Below, piece after piece: positions 20,500 through 29,231 of a stretch of DNA of 35,622 nucleotides. The stretch's first letter is position 1. The number at the start of each line of letters is the position of its first letter. The translations under genes and the position numbers were made by a program. Under the pieces are notes generated by a model. It saw only the letters and a list, made by a program, of their open reading frames with translations, was not told where the DNA came from and searched no databases. The DNA comes from Alphaproteobacteria bacterium (lineage in GTDB: Bacteria > Pseudomonadota > Alphaproteobacteria > TMED109): the NCBI GenBank assembly GCA_022824395.1, contig JAJDZX010000007.1:1-35622 (forward strand), written 5' to 3'.

Positions 20500-20543
20500 C
20501 ATTCAGCCGCGCCGCTTTTGCGCGTCTGCCCTCGGGGAACGTC

Positions 20544-22097
20544 ATGGCTAAATCTGCCGATCATGTAGTGATCTTTGACACCACCTTGCGCGACGGCGAA
20601 CAGTCGCCCGGCTGCTCGATGAACCTTGAGGAGAAGCTGCGGGTCGCGGAGGTGCTGTCCCATCTCAACGTGGACGTGATCGAGGCCGGATTCCCGGCCG
20701 CGTCGAACGGGGACTTCGAGGCCGTTCAGGCGGTTGCAAGGGCGGTGAAGGAATCGGTGATCTGCGGCCTGGCGCGGGCCAGCCGCCGGGACATCGAACG
20801 GGCGGCCGAGGCGCTGAAGCAGGCAGAGCGGGCCCGCATCCACACCTTCATCTCGACCAGCGCGCTCCACATGAAGCACAAGCTCCAGTTGGAGCCGGAG
20901 GAGGTCCACGCGCTGGTCGTGGACAGCGTGAGCTACGCCAGGAACTTCGCCGAGGACGTCGAGTGGAGTCCGGAGGACGGCTCGCGCACGGATCACGACT
21001 TTCTTTGTCGCTGCGTCGAGAGTGCCATCGACGCGGGCGCCGGCACCATCAACATCCCGGACACGGTGGGCTACGCCATCCCGTCGGAGTTCGCCGACCT
21101 GATCGCGATGCTGCGCAACCGGGTGCCGAACATCGACAAGGCGGTGCTCTCGGTGCACTGCCACAACGACCTCGGCCTGGCCGTGGCCAACTCGCTGGCA
21201 GCGATCGGAGCGGGGGCACGCCAGGTGGAATGCACGATCAACGGGATCGGCGAGCGCGCCGGCAATGCGGCGATGGAAGAAATCGTCATGGCGCTGCGGA
21301 CCCGCAAGGACGCGATGCAATACGAGACGTCAGTGGCCACCCGGCACATCACGCGCGCCTCGCGCCTGTTGGCACAGGTGACGGGCTTTTCCGTGCAACC
21401 GAACAAGGCAGTGGTCGGCGCGAATGCATTCGCGCATGAATCAGGCATTCACCAGGACGGCATGCTGAAGCACGCCGAGACCTACGAGATCATGACGCCG
21501 GAATCGGTCGGGCTCACGAAGTCCAGCCTGGTGCTTGGCAAGCATTCCGGCCGGGCGGCGCTGAGCGCAAAGTTGCGCGAGCTGGGAATCGAGCTGGCGG
21601 GCAACCAGCTGAACGACGTCTTCGTGCGGTTCAAGGAGCTTGCCGACAAGAAGAAGGAGGTCTTCGAGGAGGACCTCCTGGCCCTGGCGGATGTCGGCGT
21701 CGCCAAGGAGGACGAGCGGGTGGCCTTGGTGGACCTGGCGCTCCGCTGCGGCACCGGAGAGGATGCGCAGGCAGAGGTCACGCTGCGCATCGACGGGGCG
21801 GAGCATCGCAAGGAGCTCAGCGGAACGGGCCCGGTCGACGCCGTGTTCAAGGGAATCGCAGCGTTGGTGCCAGGTGACTACCGACTTGAATTATTTCAGG
21901 TCAGTGCCGTCACCGGCGGGACCGACGCGCAGGCTGACGTGACCGTCCGCCTCGAGGAGAACGGACGTTCGGTGACGGGCCATGCGGCGGACACTGATAC
22001 CATGGTGGCGGCGGCCTCGGCCTACATCGCGGCCTTGAACCGGCTCTTCACGAAACGCCAGCGGGGGGTCCCACCGGCATTCGTGGCGCAGGGGTAG
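20544..22097 (+). CDS. leuA: 2-isopropylmalate synthase
   Basis: Condenses acetyl-CoA with 2-oxoisovalerate, the first committed step of leucine synthesis (517 residues). The TIM barrel starts with IFDTTLRDGEQSPGCSM (residues 9-25), the catalytic and metal-binding stretch. HCHNDLGLAVAN places metal ligands at H205 and H207, and INGIGERAGNAAMEEIVMAL completes the active site. The subdomain GANAFAHESGIHQDGMLKH follows, then the C-terminal leucine-binding regulatory domain (about residues 390-510). GGGGAA precedes the ATG by 5 bases. It stands alone from ilvHC and is followed by mreB after 23 bases. Confidence 0.96.
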   Translation: MAKSADHVVIFDTTLRDGEQSPGCSMNLEEKLRVAEVLSHLNVDVIEAGFPAASNGDFEAVQAVARAVKESVICGLARASRRDIERAAEALKQAERARIHTFISTSALHMKHKLQLEPEEVHALVVDSVSYARNFAEDVEWSPEDGSRTDHDFLCRCVESAIDAGAGTINIPDTVGYAIPSEFADLIAMLRNRVPNIDKAVLSVHCHNDLGLAVANSLAAIGAGARQVECTINGIGERAGNAAMEEIVMALRTRKDAMQYETSVATRHITRASRLLAQVTGFSVQPNKAVVGANAFAHESGIHQDGMLKHAETYEIMTPESVGLTKSSLVLGKHSGRAALSAKLRELGIELAGNQLNDVFVRFKELADKKKEVFEEDLLALADVGVAKEDERVALVDLALRCGTGEDAQAEVTLRIDGAEHRKELSGTGPVDAVFKGIAALVPGDYRLELFQVSAVTGGTDAQADVTVRLEENGRSVTGHAADTDTMVAAASAYIAALNRLFTKRQRGVPPAFVAQG

Positions 22098-22120
22098 CCC
22101 CAGCTTAGCGGGATGGTCTG

Positions 22121-23173
22121 ATGGGCATCTTCTCAGGACTCCTGGACGCGTTCTCGAGCGAGTTCGGCATTGACTTGGGTACTGCGAACACGCTCGTCTA
22201 CGTGCAAGGCCAGGGAGTGGTCCTGAACGAACCCTCGATCATCTCGGTCGGCTATCGGGACGGCAAACCCCACACGCTGGCAGTCGGCAAGGACGCCAAA
22301 CAGATGATCGGGCGCACGCCCGACTCGATCAGGGCCATCCGGCCCATGCGGAACGGCGTGATCGCCGATTTCGAGATGGCCGGCCTGATGCTCGAGCACT
22401 TCATCCGCCGGGTCCACCGCAACCGCAGTTTCATCTCGCCGCGCATCGCGGTGTGCATCCCCTCCGGCGCGACGCAGGTGGAGCGACGGGCGATCCGCGA
22501 GTCGGCAGAGTCGACAGGCGCGCGCGACGTCGTCCTGATCGAGGAACCGATGGCGGCTGCCCTGGGCGCGGACATGCCGATCATGGAGTCCAACGCGTCG
22601 ATGGTGGTGGACATCGGTGGCGGCACGACCGAGGTGGGCATCATTTCGCTCGGCGGTCTGGCGACGACCCGCTCAGTGCAGCTCGGGGGCGACAAGCTGG
22701 ATCAGGCGCTGATCACGTATGTGCGGAACAATTTCCAGCTGCAGCTGGGCGAGCAGAGCGCCGAGAACCTGAAGAAGGACATCGGCTCCGTCAGCCTGCC
22801 GGAGGACGGCACCGACGGCCAGACCTGCGCGGTCCGCGGCATGGACCTCACGACCGGTCTGCCGCGCGAGATCGAAGTCTCGGAACGGCACATGTACGAG
22901 GCCTACTCCGAAACGGTCGACCAGATCGCCGAGACGGTGCGCGACGCGCTCCGGCACACCAGCCCCGAGCTGGCTGCCGACCTGGTCAATCAGGGGGTCC
23001 TCCTGACCGGTGGGGGGGCGCTTCTCAAGGGCATCGACAAGGTGATCCGTGACACGACCGGACTGCCGGTCGCGGTCCACGACGAGCCGCTCTTCTGCGT
23101 TGCCTACGGGACCGGCAAGCTGCTGGGTAACCGCCTGTTGCTGCGCCAGCTGGCGCAGATCGGTTCCAGCTGA
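22121..23173 (+). CDS. mreB: Rod shape-determining actin-like protein MreB
   Basis: Bacterial actin homologue (350 residues) that forms membrane-bound filaments directing lateral cell-wall synthesis. The nucleotide-binding motifs are GIDLGTANTLVYV (phosphate 1), MVVDIGGGTTEVGIISLGG (phosphate 2) and GVLLTGGGALLKGID (adenosine). An amphipathic N-terminal segment (MGIFSGLLDAF) may bind the membrane. It begins the mreBCD-mrdA-rodA block, so the host is presumably rod-shaped. The ribosome binding site is weak (GCGGGATGG). Confidence 0.97.
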   Translation: MGIFSGLLDAFSSEFGIDLGTANTLVYVQGQGVVLNEPSIISVGYRDGKPHTLAVGKDAKQMIGRTPDSIRAIRPMRNGVIADFEMAGLMLEHFIRRVHRNRSFISPRIAVCIPSGATQVERRAIRESAESTGARDVVLIEEPMAAALGADMPIMESNASMVVDIGGGTTEVGIISLGGLATTRSVQLGGDKLDQALITYVRNNFQLQLGEQSAENLKKDIGSVSLPEDGTDGQTCAVRGMDLTTGLPREIEVSERHMYEAYSETVDQIAETVRDALRHTSPELAADLVNQGVLLTGGGALLKGIDKVIRDTTGLPVAVHDEPLFCVAYGTGKLLGNRLLLRQLAQIGSS

Positions 23174-23231
23174 CGGGCGCGCGTGTGTGGCTGGGGGCCG
23201 AGAGTCAGTCCGGGAGTAGTGGGACGTCAGC
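23169..23231 (+). repeat. Inverted repeat spanning the mreB-mreC junction
   Basis: GCTGACG (23169-23175) overlaps the mreB stop, and CGTCAGC (23225-23231) ends immediately before the mreC ATG at 23232. The arms are perfect 7-base complements separated by 49 bases that contain the mreC ribosome binding region (GGGAG, GGGA). If formed in mRNA, the stem would close just at the mreC start and could lower its translation relative to mreB. Confidence 0.3.
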
Positions 23232-24095
23232 ATGAGAGGCGCACACCGGCTAGCCAGCGTCGCCGACCGGCTGCAGGCGAGTTACCGGCGGTACGCGGCC
23301 GGCGTCCTGGCGGGCGGATCGCTCGCCCTCCTGCTGCTCGGACAGTTTGAAGCGCAGACGGTCTCAAGGATCGAGGCCGTGCTGCTGGACGCGATGGCGA
23401 TGACCGTCGCGACCGTGAACGTGCCGTTCGAGAGGGCGGCCATGCTGGTCCGCGACTTCGATGAGCTCGTCCATGCCCGCGAAGAAAACCGACGCCTGCG
23501 CTTCGAGCTGGATCGACTGAACGGTCAGGTCAGCACGATGCAGCGCGTCGAGAGCGAGAACATAAAGCTGCGGGAATTGCTGGCGCTGGTGCCCTCGCAG
23601 GTGCCGGCGTACCTGTCGGTGCAGGTGGTGGCCGCCGGGACGGCCTTGCCCCGCAATACCATCGTGATCGACGGGGGCACGCGGGACGGCATTGGCGTCG
23701 GCGACCCCGTGGTGTCTCTCGGCCGGATGGTGGGATACGTCACCGTCGTCGGCGAACGGGCGGCCCGGGTGCAGCTGCTCACCAGCATCGCCTCCCACGT
23801 TCCCGTATTCGGTGAACGCTCCGGCCACAGCGCTGTGGTCACTGGTGGCCAGAACGGGTACCTGCGCTTCGCCTACGTCGGGTCCTCTTCCAGCCCGACA
23901 AGCTTCCTGGAGCGCGAGGCACTGCACACCTCGGGGCAGGGAGGGATGTTCCCGCCCCATCTCCTGGTCGGCAGCGTCGAGCATACGGAGGCCGGCATGC
24001 GCATCCGGCCGGCGGTCGACATCGAAGGCATGCGGTACCTGCAGGTGATCCCGAGTGCACCGGTCGATGCCGTGCCCGCCGAGCAACTGCTGTGA
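23232..24095 (+). CDS. mreC: Rod shape-determining protein MreC
   Basis: Bitopic inner-membrane protein (287 residues) whose periplasmic part links MreB to PBP2 and activates it. One membrane helix is near residues 22-38 (AGVLAGGSLALLLLGQF). A coiled-coil region follows (about residues 75-115, DELVHAREENRRLRFELDRL). Then come the two beta-barrel subdomains, with VIDGGTRDGIGVGDPVV and SSPTSFLEREALHTSGQGGMFPPHLLVGSV typical of the family. It overlaps mreD by 4 bases (GTGA). Confidence 0.94.
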   Translation: MRGAHRLASVADRLQASYRRYAAGVLAGGSLALLLLGQFEAQTVSRIEAVLLDAMAMTVATVNVPFERAAMLVRDFDELVHAREENRRLRFELDRLNGQVSTMQRVESENIKLRELLALVPSQVPAYLSVQVVAAGTALPRNTIVIDGGTRDGIGVGDPVVSLGRMVGYVTVVGERAARVQLLTSIASHVPVFGERSGHSAVVTGGQNGYLRFAYVGSSSSPTSFLEREALHTSGQGGMFPPHLLVGSVEHTEAGMRIRPAVDIEGMRYLQVIPSAPVDAVPAEQLL

Positions 24096-24613
24096 GGGTG
24101 CTGCCGACCGGAGCGTTCGGCCCGGTCGCCATGCTGATCCCGTTGCTCGGCCAGGCCGCCCTCGCCGGCCCGGCGCTGTCGGTGGACATACTGGCCCCAA
24201 TGCCGGTGCTGGCGGTGGCGGGTTTCTGCTGCCTGTATCCTGCGCACACCAGCCGCCTGAACCCCCTCATCCTGTTCCTGTTGGGGATTGCGTGCGATGT
24301 GCTGTCCGGGGTTCAGCTCGGCACCGTCCCGCTGACCCTGTTCCTGCTCCGGTTTGCGATTGCGGCCCTGCAGCACCGCTTTGCGACCGCGCCGGCGTGG
24401 TTCTATCCGTGGGTGCTGGGGCCCATCCTGACGGTCGTCGCGACGGTCGCTGTGCTGCTGATCGGCATCGGTCCCACCGACGGTCTCGTGTCCGGCAAGG
24501 CGGTCCTCTTCCAGGTCACGGTGATTCTCCTGCTCTATCCGGTCATCCTCCAATCGTTCGTCCTGCTGCAGTACTTGTTTGAGGCCCCGACGCATCGACA
24601 TGAAGCCCGTTGA
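24092..24613 (+). CDS. mreD: Rod shape-determining membrane protein MreD
   Basis: Polytopic membrane protein (173 residues) of the elongasome, with about five predicted helices and no known catalytic motif. Family features are the short length, the IACDVLSGVQLGTVPLTLFLLRF segment in the middle and the position between mreC and mrdA. GTG 24092 overlaps the mreC stop, and the end overlaps mrdA by 14 bases. MreD sequences diverge widely, so the call rests partly on gene order. Confidence 0.88.
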   Translation: MRVLPTGAFGPVAMLIPLLGQAALAGPALSVDILAPMPVLAVAGFCCLYPAHTSRLNPLILFLLGIACDVLSGVQLGTVPLTLFLLRFAIAALQHRFATAPAWFYPWVLGPILTVVATVAVLLIGIGPTDGLVSGKAVLFQVTVILLLYPVILQSFVLLQYLFEAPTHRHEAR

Positions 24614-26495
24614 GCGTCGACACAGACAGGATTTTGACCGCCGCTCCCTGCTCGTCCTGGGGCTGAACGGCTGCTTCCTCGCGGTCGTCGCCGAGCGCCT
24701 GTACCAACTGCAGATCCTGGAGCACGAGCAGTACGCAGCGCGGTCCGATGAGAACCGCGTCAAGCTCCAGCTGCTCGTTCCGCCGCGTGGCCGGATCTTC
24801 GATCGCGAGGGGGTGCTGCTGGCCGGCAATCGCTGGCACCACTATCTCCACGTCATTCCTCCGAGCGAGGACGAGGGCCGACGCGAGATGATGCTGCGGC
24901 TGGCGCACATCCTGCAGCCGTCCGCCACGCAATACAGCGAGCTCCACGAGATCCTGCGCCCGGCGGCCGGAGACCGGGGCGGGCCGCACCGGCTCGTGCG
25001 GCTGGATTCATGGGAGGACGTCACCAAGGTTGCTTCGCACTCAGTGGTGCTGCCGGGCGTCTCGGTGCGACGCGAGTCCGAGCGTCACTATCCGGCCGGA
25101 GAGGTGCTGGCCCACCTGCTCGGCTACGTGTCGTCGGTCACGCAGGACGACCTCAGCCGCAACGAAGTACTGGCCCATCTGAGCAACTACCAGATTGGTC
25201 GCGTGGGATTCGAACGGGCGCGGGAGGAAATCCTGCGCGGGAAGATCGGCAACCTCCACGTGGAAGTGAACGCACATGGAAAACCGGTGCGAAACCTTCG
25301 TGAAAAGAAAGCGGTGCCGGGCAAGGATCTGCGGCTGACGATCGACTACCGCCTGCAGCGCTACGCGGCTTCGCTGCTGGCGGAGGAGACCGGTGCCGCC
25401 GTGGTGATCGACACTGTCGGCGGTGAGGCGCTGGCGTGCTGCTCGTCGCCAAGTTTTGATCCCAATCTCTTCGTTTCTGGCCTGGACCAGGCGACGTGGA
25501 GTGCGTTGAGCAACAGTCCTTCGACACCGCTCGTCGACCGCGCGGTGCGGGGACGGTACGCGCCCGGCTCCACGTTCAAGGTGGCGGTCGCGCTTGCCGC
25601 CCTAGAGGCCGGTCATGATCCGAACACCACGGTCTTCTGCGGCGGTGTGCGGGAAATCGGCGGCAACCGGTTCCACTGCTGGCGACGCTCCGGGCATGGC
25701 CGGCTCAGCCTGATGGAAGCGATCGCGCAGTCGTGCGATCTGCACTTCTACGAACTGGCACTGAACCTCGGGGTCGATCGGATTGCGGCGATGTCGCGGC
25801 GGCTGGGCCTGGGCGCGGCGACCGCCGTCGATGAAGCGGTCAACGAGCGCGCCGGCCTGGTGCCGACGAAGGCGTGGAAGAAGGAGGTCTACAGGAAGTC
25901 CTGGTACCAGAGCGATACGGCCAATATCGGGATCGGCCAGGGGTACCTGCTGGTGACGCCAATCCAGCTGGCGCTGATGACCGCCAGGATCGCCAGCGGC
26001 CGCGGGCTGGCGGTGCGATTTGTCCAGGGAGTGGCCAGCCACGGTGTTGATGAGGGTCCCGCCACGGCGGCGGAATATGGGCGGGGCGACGACCTGGCCG
26101 GCCCCCTCGACATCCAGGACTCGTCGCTGGCATTCGTCCGGGACGCGATGTCAGCGGTCGTCAACAACCCGACGGGAACGGCCCGCGACGCCGCCATCGA
26201 GCGGCCGGACTTTCGCATGGCCGGCAAGACCGGCACCGTGCAGGTGCGCCGAATCACGGCCGAGGAACGGGAAGCAGGGGTGAAGAAGAACGAGGACCTC
26301 CCCTGGAAGTTCCGTGACCACGCGCTGTTCATCGGTTTTGCCCCTATCGAGCAGCCCCGCTACGCGGTGGCGGTCGTCGTCGAACACGGTGGCAGCGGTT
26401 CGCGCGTCGCCGCGCCCATAGCCCGGGACCTCCTGCTGGAAGCGCAGCGCCTCGGCATCACCGACCCGGATCGCGAGGCGGGACCGATCGCGTGA
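24600..26495 (+). CDS. mrdA: Penicillin-binding protein 2 (peptidoglycan DD-transpeptidase)
   Basis: Elongation-specific class B transpeptidase (631 residues) that cross-links peptidoglycan in the periplasm. An N-terminal membrane anchor (about residues 15-35, RRSLLVLGLNGCFLAVVAERL) precedes the pedestal domain (PPRGRIFDREGVLLAGN). The transpeptidase motifs are the acylated Ser S324 (PGSTFK), S378-C-D380 (QSCDLHFYELA) and K543-T-G-T (MAGKTGTVQV). ATG 24600 is preferred over the in-frame ATG 24579 because the extra residues lie in mreD and the MKPVERRHRQ start is family-like. The stop overlaps rodA (GTGA). Confidence 0.95.
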   Translation: MKPVERRHRQDFDRRSLLVLGLNGCFLAVVAERLYQLQILEHEQYAARSDENRVKLQLLVPPRGRIFDREGVLLAGNRWHHYLHVIPPSEDEGRREMMLRLAHILQPSATQYSELHEILRPAAGDRGGPHRLVRLDSWEDVTKVASHSVVLPGVSVRRESERHYPAGEVLAHLLGYVSSVTQDDLSRNEVLAHLSNYQIGRVGFERAREEILRGKIGNLHVEVNAHGKPVRNLREKKAVPGKDLRLTIDYRLQRYAASLLAEETGAAVVIDTVGGEALACCSSPSFDPNLFVSGLDQATWSALSNSPSTPLVDRAVRGRYAPGSTFKVAVALAALEAGHDPNTTVFCGGVREIGGNRFHCWRRSGHGRLSLMEAIAQSCDLHFYELALNLGVDRIAAMSRRLGLGAATAVDEAVNERAGLVPTKAWKKEVYRKSWYQSDTANIGIGQGYLLVTPIQLALMTARIASGRGLAVRFVQGVASHGVDEGPATAAEYGRGDDLAGPLDIQDSSLAFVRDAMSAVVNNPTGTARDAAIERPDFRMAGKTGTVQVRRITAEEREAGVKKNEDLPWKFRDHALFIGFAPIEQPRYAVAVVVEHGGSGSRVAAPIARDLLLEAQRLGITDPDREAGPIA

Positions 26496-27655
26496 GTGGC
26501 GTCGACTTCGTACGCGAAGTGGACGAGAACGTCCCCGGGTTTCGCGAACGCCTGGAAGGCCTGATCCAGACCCCTCCCATCTACCTGTTGCTTGCATTGC
26601 TGGTCCTGGTGTCGGCTGGGCTGGCGGTCCAGTTCTCGGCAGCGGGCGGTAGCGGGCAGCCCTGGTTTTGGCCGCACGCGATTCGGGCGCTGGCCGGGTG
26701 CGCCTTGATGGTCGGGGTGGCACTTGTCGACATCCGGATCTGGCTGCGTTTTGCCTACATCCCGCTGGCGTTAACCCTGGCCTTGCTGCTGGCGCTGGAA
26801 TTCGTCCCGAGCGGCCTCGCCGTCGATCGGTGGATCCGCATCGGCTCGTATCAGTTCCAGCCGTCCGAACCGGCCAAGCTGGCACTGGTGCTGGCCCTCG
26901 CGCGCTTCTTTCATGACCGACGCGGGCGCGGCGGACTCCTGGCGCTGGTGGTTCCCGGGATCATGATCGCCGTGCCCGCGTTTCTCGTGTGGCGCCAGCC
27001 TGACCTGGGAACTGCCGCTGCGATTGTCGCCGTCGGCTGCGTGACGGCGTTCCAGGCGGGATTGAGCCTGCGTGTCGTGGTGGCCGGAACCGTGGCAGCG
27101 GTCGGGGCGTTGCCGCTGTTGTGGTGGTTCGTGTTGCACGAGTATCAGCGCGTGCGCGTGCGCTCGTTTCTCGACCCGGAATCCGATCCGCTCGGGGCGG
27201 GCTACCACCTCCTGCAGTCCAAGATCGCGGTGGGGTCGGGCGGCGCCTTCGGTCGAGGGTTTCTGGGGGGCAGCCAGACCCAGCTCGCGTTCCTGCCCGA
27301 GCACCACACCGACTTCGCGTTCACCGTGTTTGCGGAGGAATTCGGATTTGCGGGGGCGCTGGCGATGGTGGCCATCTACGCGCTGATCATCATCTGGGGA
27401 GTTGTCCTGGCGCAGTTCGTACGCAATCATTTCGGCCGGGTGCTGGCGGCTTCCATCACCTTCATCGTGTTCCTGTACGCGTTCATCAACATTTCCATGA
27501 CCACGGGAACGCTCCCGGTCGTCGGGTATCCGTTGCCGCCGATCAGCTACGGGGGCACGGCGATGCTGACGCTGTTCGCCTGCATGGGGTTGCTGTTGAA
27601 CGTCTACGTGCACCGCGACAGCGTCCTCGGGCGCCGCAACCAGACCGTGGTATGA
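26492..27655 (+). CDS. rodA: Peptidoglycan glycosyltransferase RodA (SEDS family)
   Basis: Polytopic membrane enzyme (387 residues, about ten helices) that polymerises lipid II into glycan strands as partner of PBP2. Diagnostic SEDS motifs are RWIRIGSYQFQPSEPAKLALVLALARFF, FLPEHHTDFAFTVFAEEFGF with the catalytic-region Asp, and GYPLPPISYGGTAMLTLFACMGLLL near the C-terminus. The GTG start overlaps the mrdA stop. It closes the mreBCD-mrdA-rodA operon; the exonuclease gene follows after 22 bases. Confidence 0.96.
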   Translation: MSGVDFVREVDENVPGFRERLEGLIQTPPIYLLLALLVLVSAGLAVQFSAAGGSGQPWFWPHAIRALAGCALMVGVALVDIRIWLRFAYIPLALTLALLLALEFVPSGLAVDRWIRIGSYQFQPSEPAKLALVLALARFFHDRRGRGGLLALVVPGIMIAVPAFLVWRQPDLGTAAAIVAVGCVTAFQAGLSLRVVVAGTVAAVGALPLLWWFVLHEYQRVRVRSFLDPESDPLGAGYHLLQSKIAVGSGGAFGRGFLGGSQTQLAFLPEHHTDFAFTVFAEEFGFAGALAMVAIYALIIIWGVVLAQFVRNHFGRVLAASITFIVFLYAFINISMTTGTLPVVGYPLPPISYGGTAMLTLFACMGLLLNVYVHRDSVLGRRNQTVV

Positions 27656-27677
27656 GGCCGCAGGGCCGGGAAGCGCT

Positions 27678-28367
27678 GTGGGCAGGCCGCGCTGGAGCCA
27701 GTTGCGGCCGCCGCGCCCCGTGACAGGTTCGGGTCTCGCCTTCGTCGCACTGGACGTGGAAACCGCCAATGCGGACACGGGATCGATCTGCCAGGTCGGT
27801 CTCGCCGTCTACGAGGGCGGCCGCCTGGTGGACGAGTGGAGCACGCTGGTTGACCCGGAAGCGCACTTCGAGCCTCGCAACATCGCCATTCACGGAATCG
27901 ACGAATACATGGTGAGCGCGGCGCCGACGTTTCGCCAGTGTGCGGCGGACCTCAACCAGTTCCTGGCCGGATGCGTGGTCGTCCACCACACCGCGTTCGA
28001 TCGCCATGCGCTCCGCCGCGCCTACCTCGCTGCGGAAATGCCGGTTCCCAGCTGCACGTGGCTCGACTCCGCTCGCGTGGCGCGGCGGGCCTGGCCGCAG
28101 TTCGCCCGGCGCGGCTACGCTCTCGGCAATGTCTCTCGCTTTCTGAACTACCGATACCGGGCTCACGACGCGCTCGAGGACGCGAAGGCCGCCGGAAACT
28201 TGGTACTCGCCGCCTGCCGCGAGACCGGGCTGGACGTGCCGGACTGGCTTGAACGCGTGAATGCGCCGACCGCCCGGCGACAACTGTCTAGGCGGCAGCG
28301 GGTCCGGCGGCGCGAGCGGCCTTCAGCGCCCGGGCATACCATTCGATCTGGTCCGCGAATCCGCTGA
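27678..28367 (+). CDS. DnaQ-like 3'-5' exonuclease (DEDD superfamily)
   Basis: Exonuclease-fold protein (229 residues) resembling the DNA polymerase III epsilon subunit. Exo I is LDVETA (D26, E28 from this start). Exo II is in VVVHHTAFDRHALRRAY. Exo III is YRAHDALEDAKAAGNL, with the catalytic His of the DEDDh type. The basic C-terminal tail after about residue 195 (RRQLSRRQRVRRRER) is not part of the fold and overlaps the convergent flavin reductase gene. GTG 27678 follows GGGAAG by 4 bases; GTG 27720 is an alternative that would remove 14 residues. Whether it acts in proofreading or repair is not shown. Confidence 0.8.
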   Translation: MGRPRWSQLRPPRPVTGSGLAFVALDVETANADTGSICQVGLAVYEGGRLVDEWSTLVDPEAHFEPRNIAIHGIDEYMVSAAPTFRQCAADLNQFLAGCVVVHHTAFDRHALRRAYLAAEMPVPSCTWLDSARVARRAWPQFARRGYALGNVSRFLNYRYRAHDALEDAKAAGNLVLAACRETGLDVPDWLERVNAPTARRQLSRRQRVRRRERPSAPGHTIRSGPRIR

Positions 28368-28869
28368 ATCGTCGCCCGACGTCCGCATCGTCCGTGCGGC
28401 CGTCGTCGTCGAAGGTTTCGTGGACCCGGCCCACCCGAAAGGGCGCGCCGATCGGCGGCGCCCCGAGGACCGTGAACAGGTGCCTTAGCGGTACGGCAGC
28501 GAGCGGTCCGCCGAGCGGCCCGGGGGAGTACGTGCACACCGCGGAGGGTTTGCGCGCATACTCAGGCAGGAAATGGTCCAGCACGTTCACGAGGGCGGGC
28601 GGAATGGATCCGTTGTACTCGGCGCTGACCGCGACGAATGCATCGGCCCGGTCGAAGACGCGGTGCACGAATTCGAGCGCCTCCGGAGCCTCGCCCGTGT
28701 CGTACTCCCGGTGCCGTCGTTCCAGCAGCGGAATGCGGTGCTCCATCGGGTCGATGAGCGTGGCCTCCTGCCCCCGGTTGCGGAAGGCCTGCGTGACAAA
28801 GCGGGCCATCCGGATGCCCACCCGCTGGGGGCGGACGGATCCGTAGATCACGGCGATGCGAAGTTGCAT
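28288..28869 (-). CDS. NADPH-dependent FMN reductase family protein
   Basis: Flavodoxin-fold oxidoreductase (193 residues) of the SsuE/azoreductase-like family. The N-terminus RIAVIYGSVRPQRVGIRMARF binds the FMN phosphate. VAVSAEYNGSIPPALVNVLDHF is the hallmark second motif, and YSPGPLGGPLAAVPLRHLFTVLGA the third. The likely role is NAD(P)H-dependent reduction of FMN, quinones or xenobiotics; the substrate cannot be told. It is convergent with the exonuclease gene, and their 3' ends overlap by 80 bases. The Ala/Pro-rich C-terminus lies wholly in that overlap. Confidence 0.88.
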   Translation of the reverse strand: MQLRIAVIYGSVRPQRVGIRMARFVTQAFRNRGQEATLIDPMEHRIPLLERRHREYDTGEAPEALEFVHRVFDRADAFVAVSAEYNGSIPPALVNVLDHFLPEYARKPSAVCTYSPGPLGGPLAAVPLRHLFTVLGAPPIGAPFRVGRVHETFDDDGRTDDADVGRRFSGFADQIEWYARALKAARAAGPAAA

Positions 28870-29231
28870 GATCAGGTTACCTCTGCAGCAGGGGTCGGTC
28901 GCTGGCCTCGATCACGCCCCGGTGCACGCAGAGTATGTCGGGATGGCGGCGGGAGGACTATAGAGGGGGCGTCCTGCCATGGTTGGATCCCTTTGAGCCG
29001 TCAGGTCCGCGTTGCCGGCGTTCTCTCGCGACTTGCTGCAGCGTCCGGAGAGAAGCGGTTGCGCGGCAGGGCCGGGTGGGCGCGCGTCACGGAGCGCCCA
29101 TCTATGATCGCGGCATCGCGGGACGGCTCGCTCCAGGCCGGCAGGGTAAGCCCGGGATGGATGTCGTCGAGTTAGGCGTGGGCCCCGATCGCTGGCCACG
29201 GGCGGAGCAGGGAGACCGGGAGGAGGCCGCG
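28870..29231. other. Divergent intergenic region (362 bases)
   Basis: Lies between the start of the flavin reductase (minus) and the CDF exporter (plus), so it must hold both promoters. A -10-like TATGAT is at 29103-29108 on the plus strand, without a recognisable -35. The in-frame plus-strand extension upstream of the exporter ATG looks non-coding. No palindromic Zur-type box was recognised. Confidence 0.5.

Larger units (their letters stand above)
19888..20543. other. 656-base intergenic region between ilvC and leuA
   Basis: No reading frame here looks like a gene. The longest ones on both strands are Arg/Pro-rich with no motif and no ribosome binding site. The region does contain several strong inverted repeats (20130-20185, 20186-20203, 20462-20499) and a weak promoter (20431-20459), which are listed separately. 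It probably holds the ilvC 3' end and the leuA leader, and could hide a small RNA. Confidence 0.6.
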
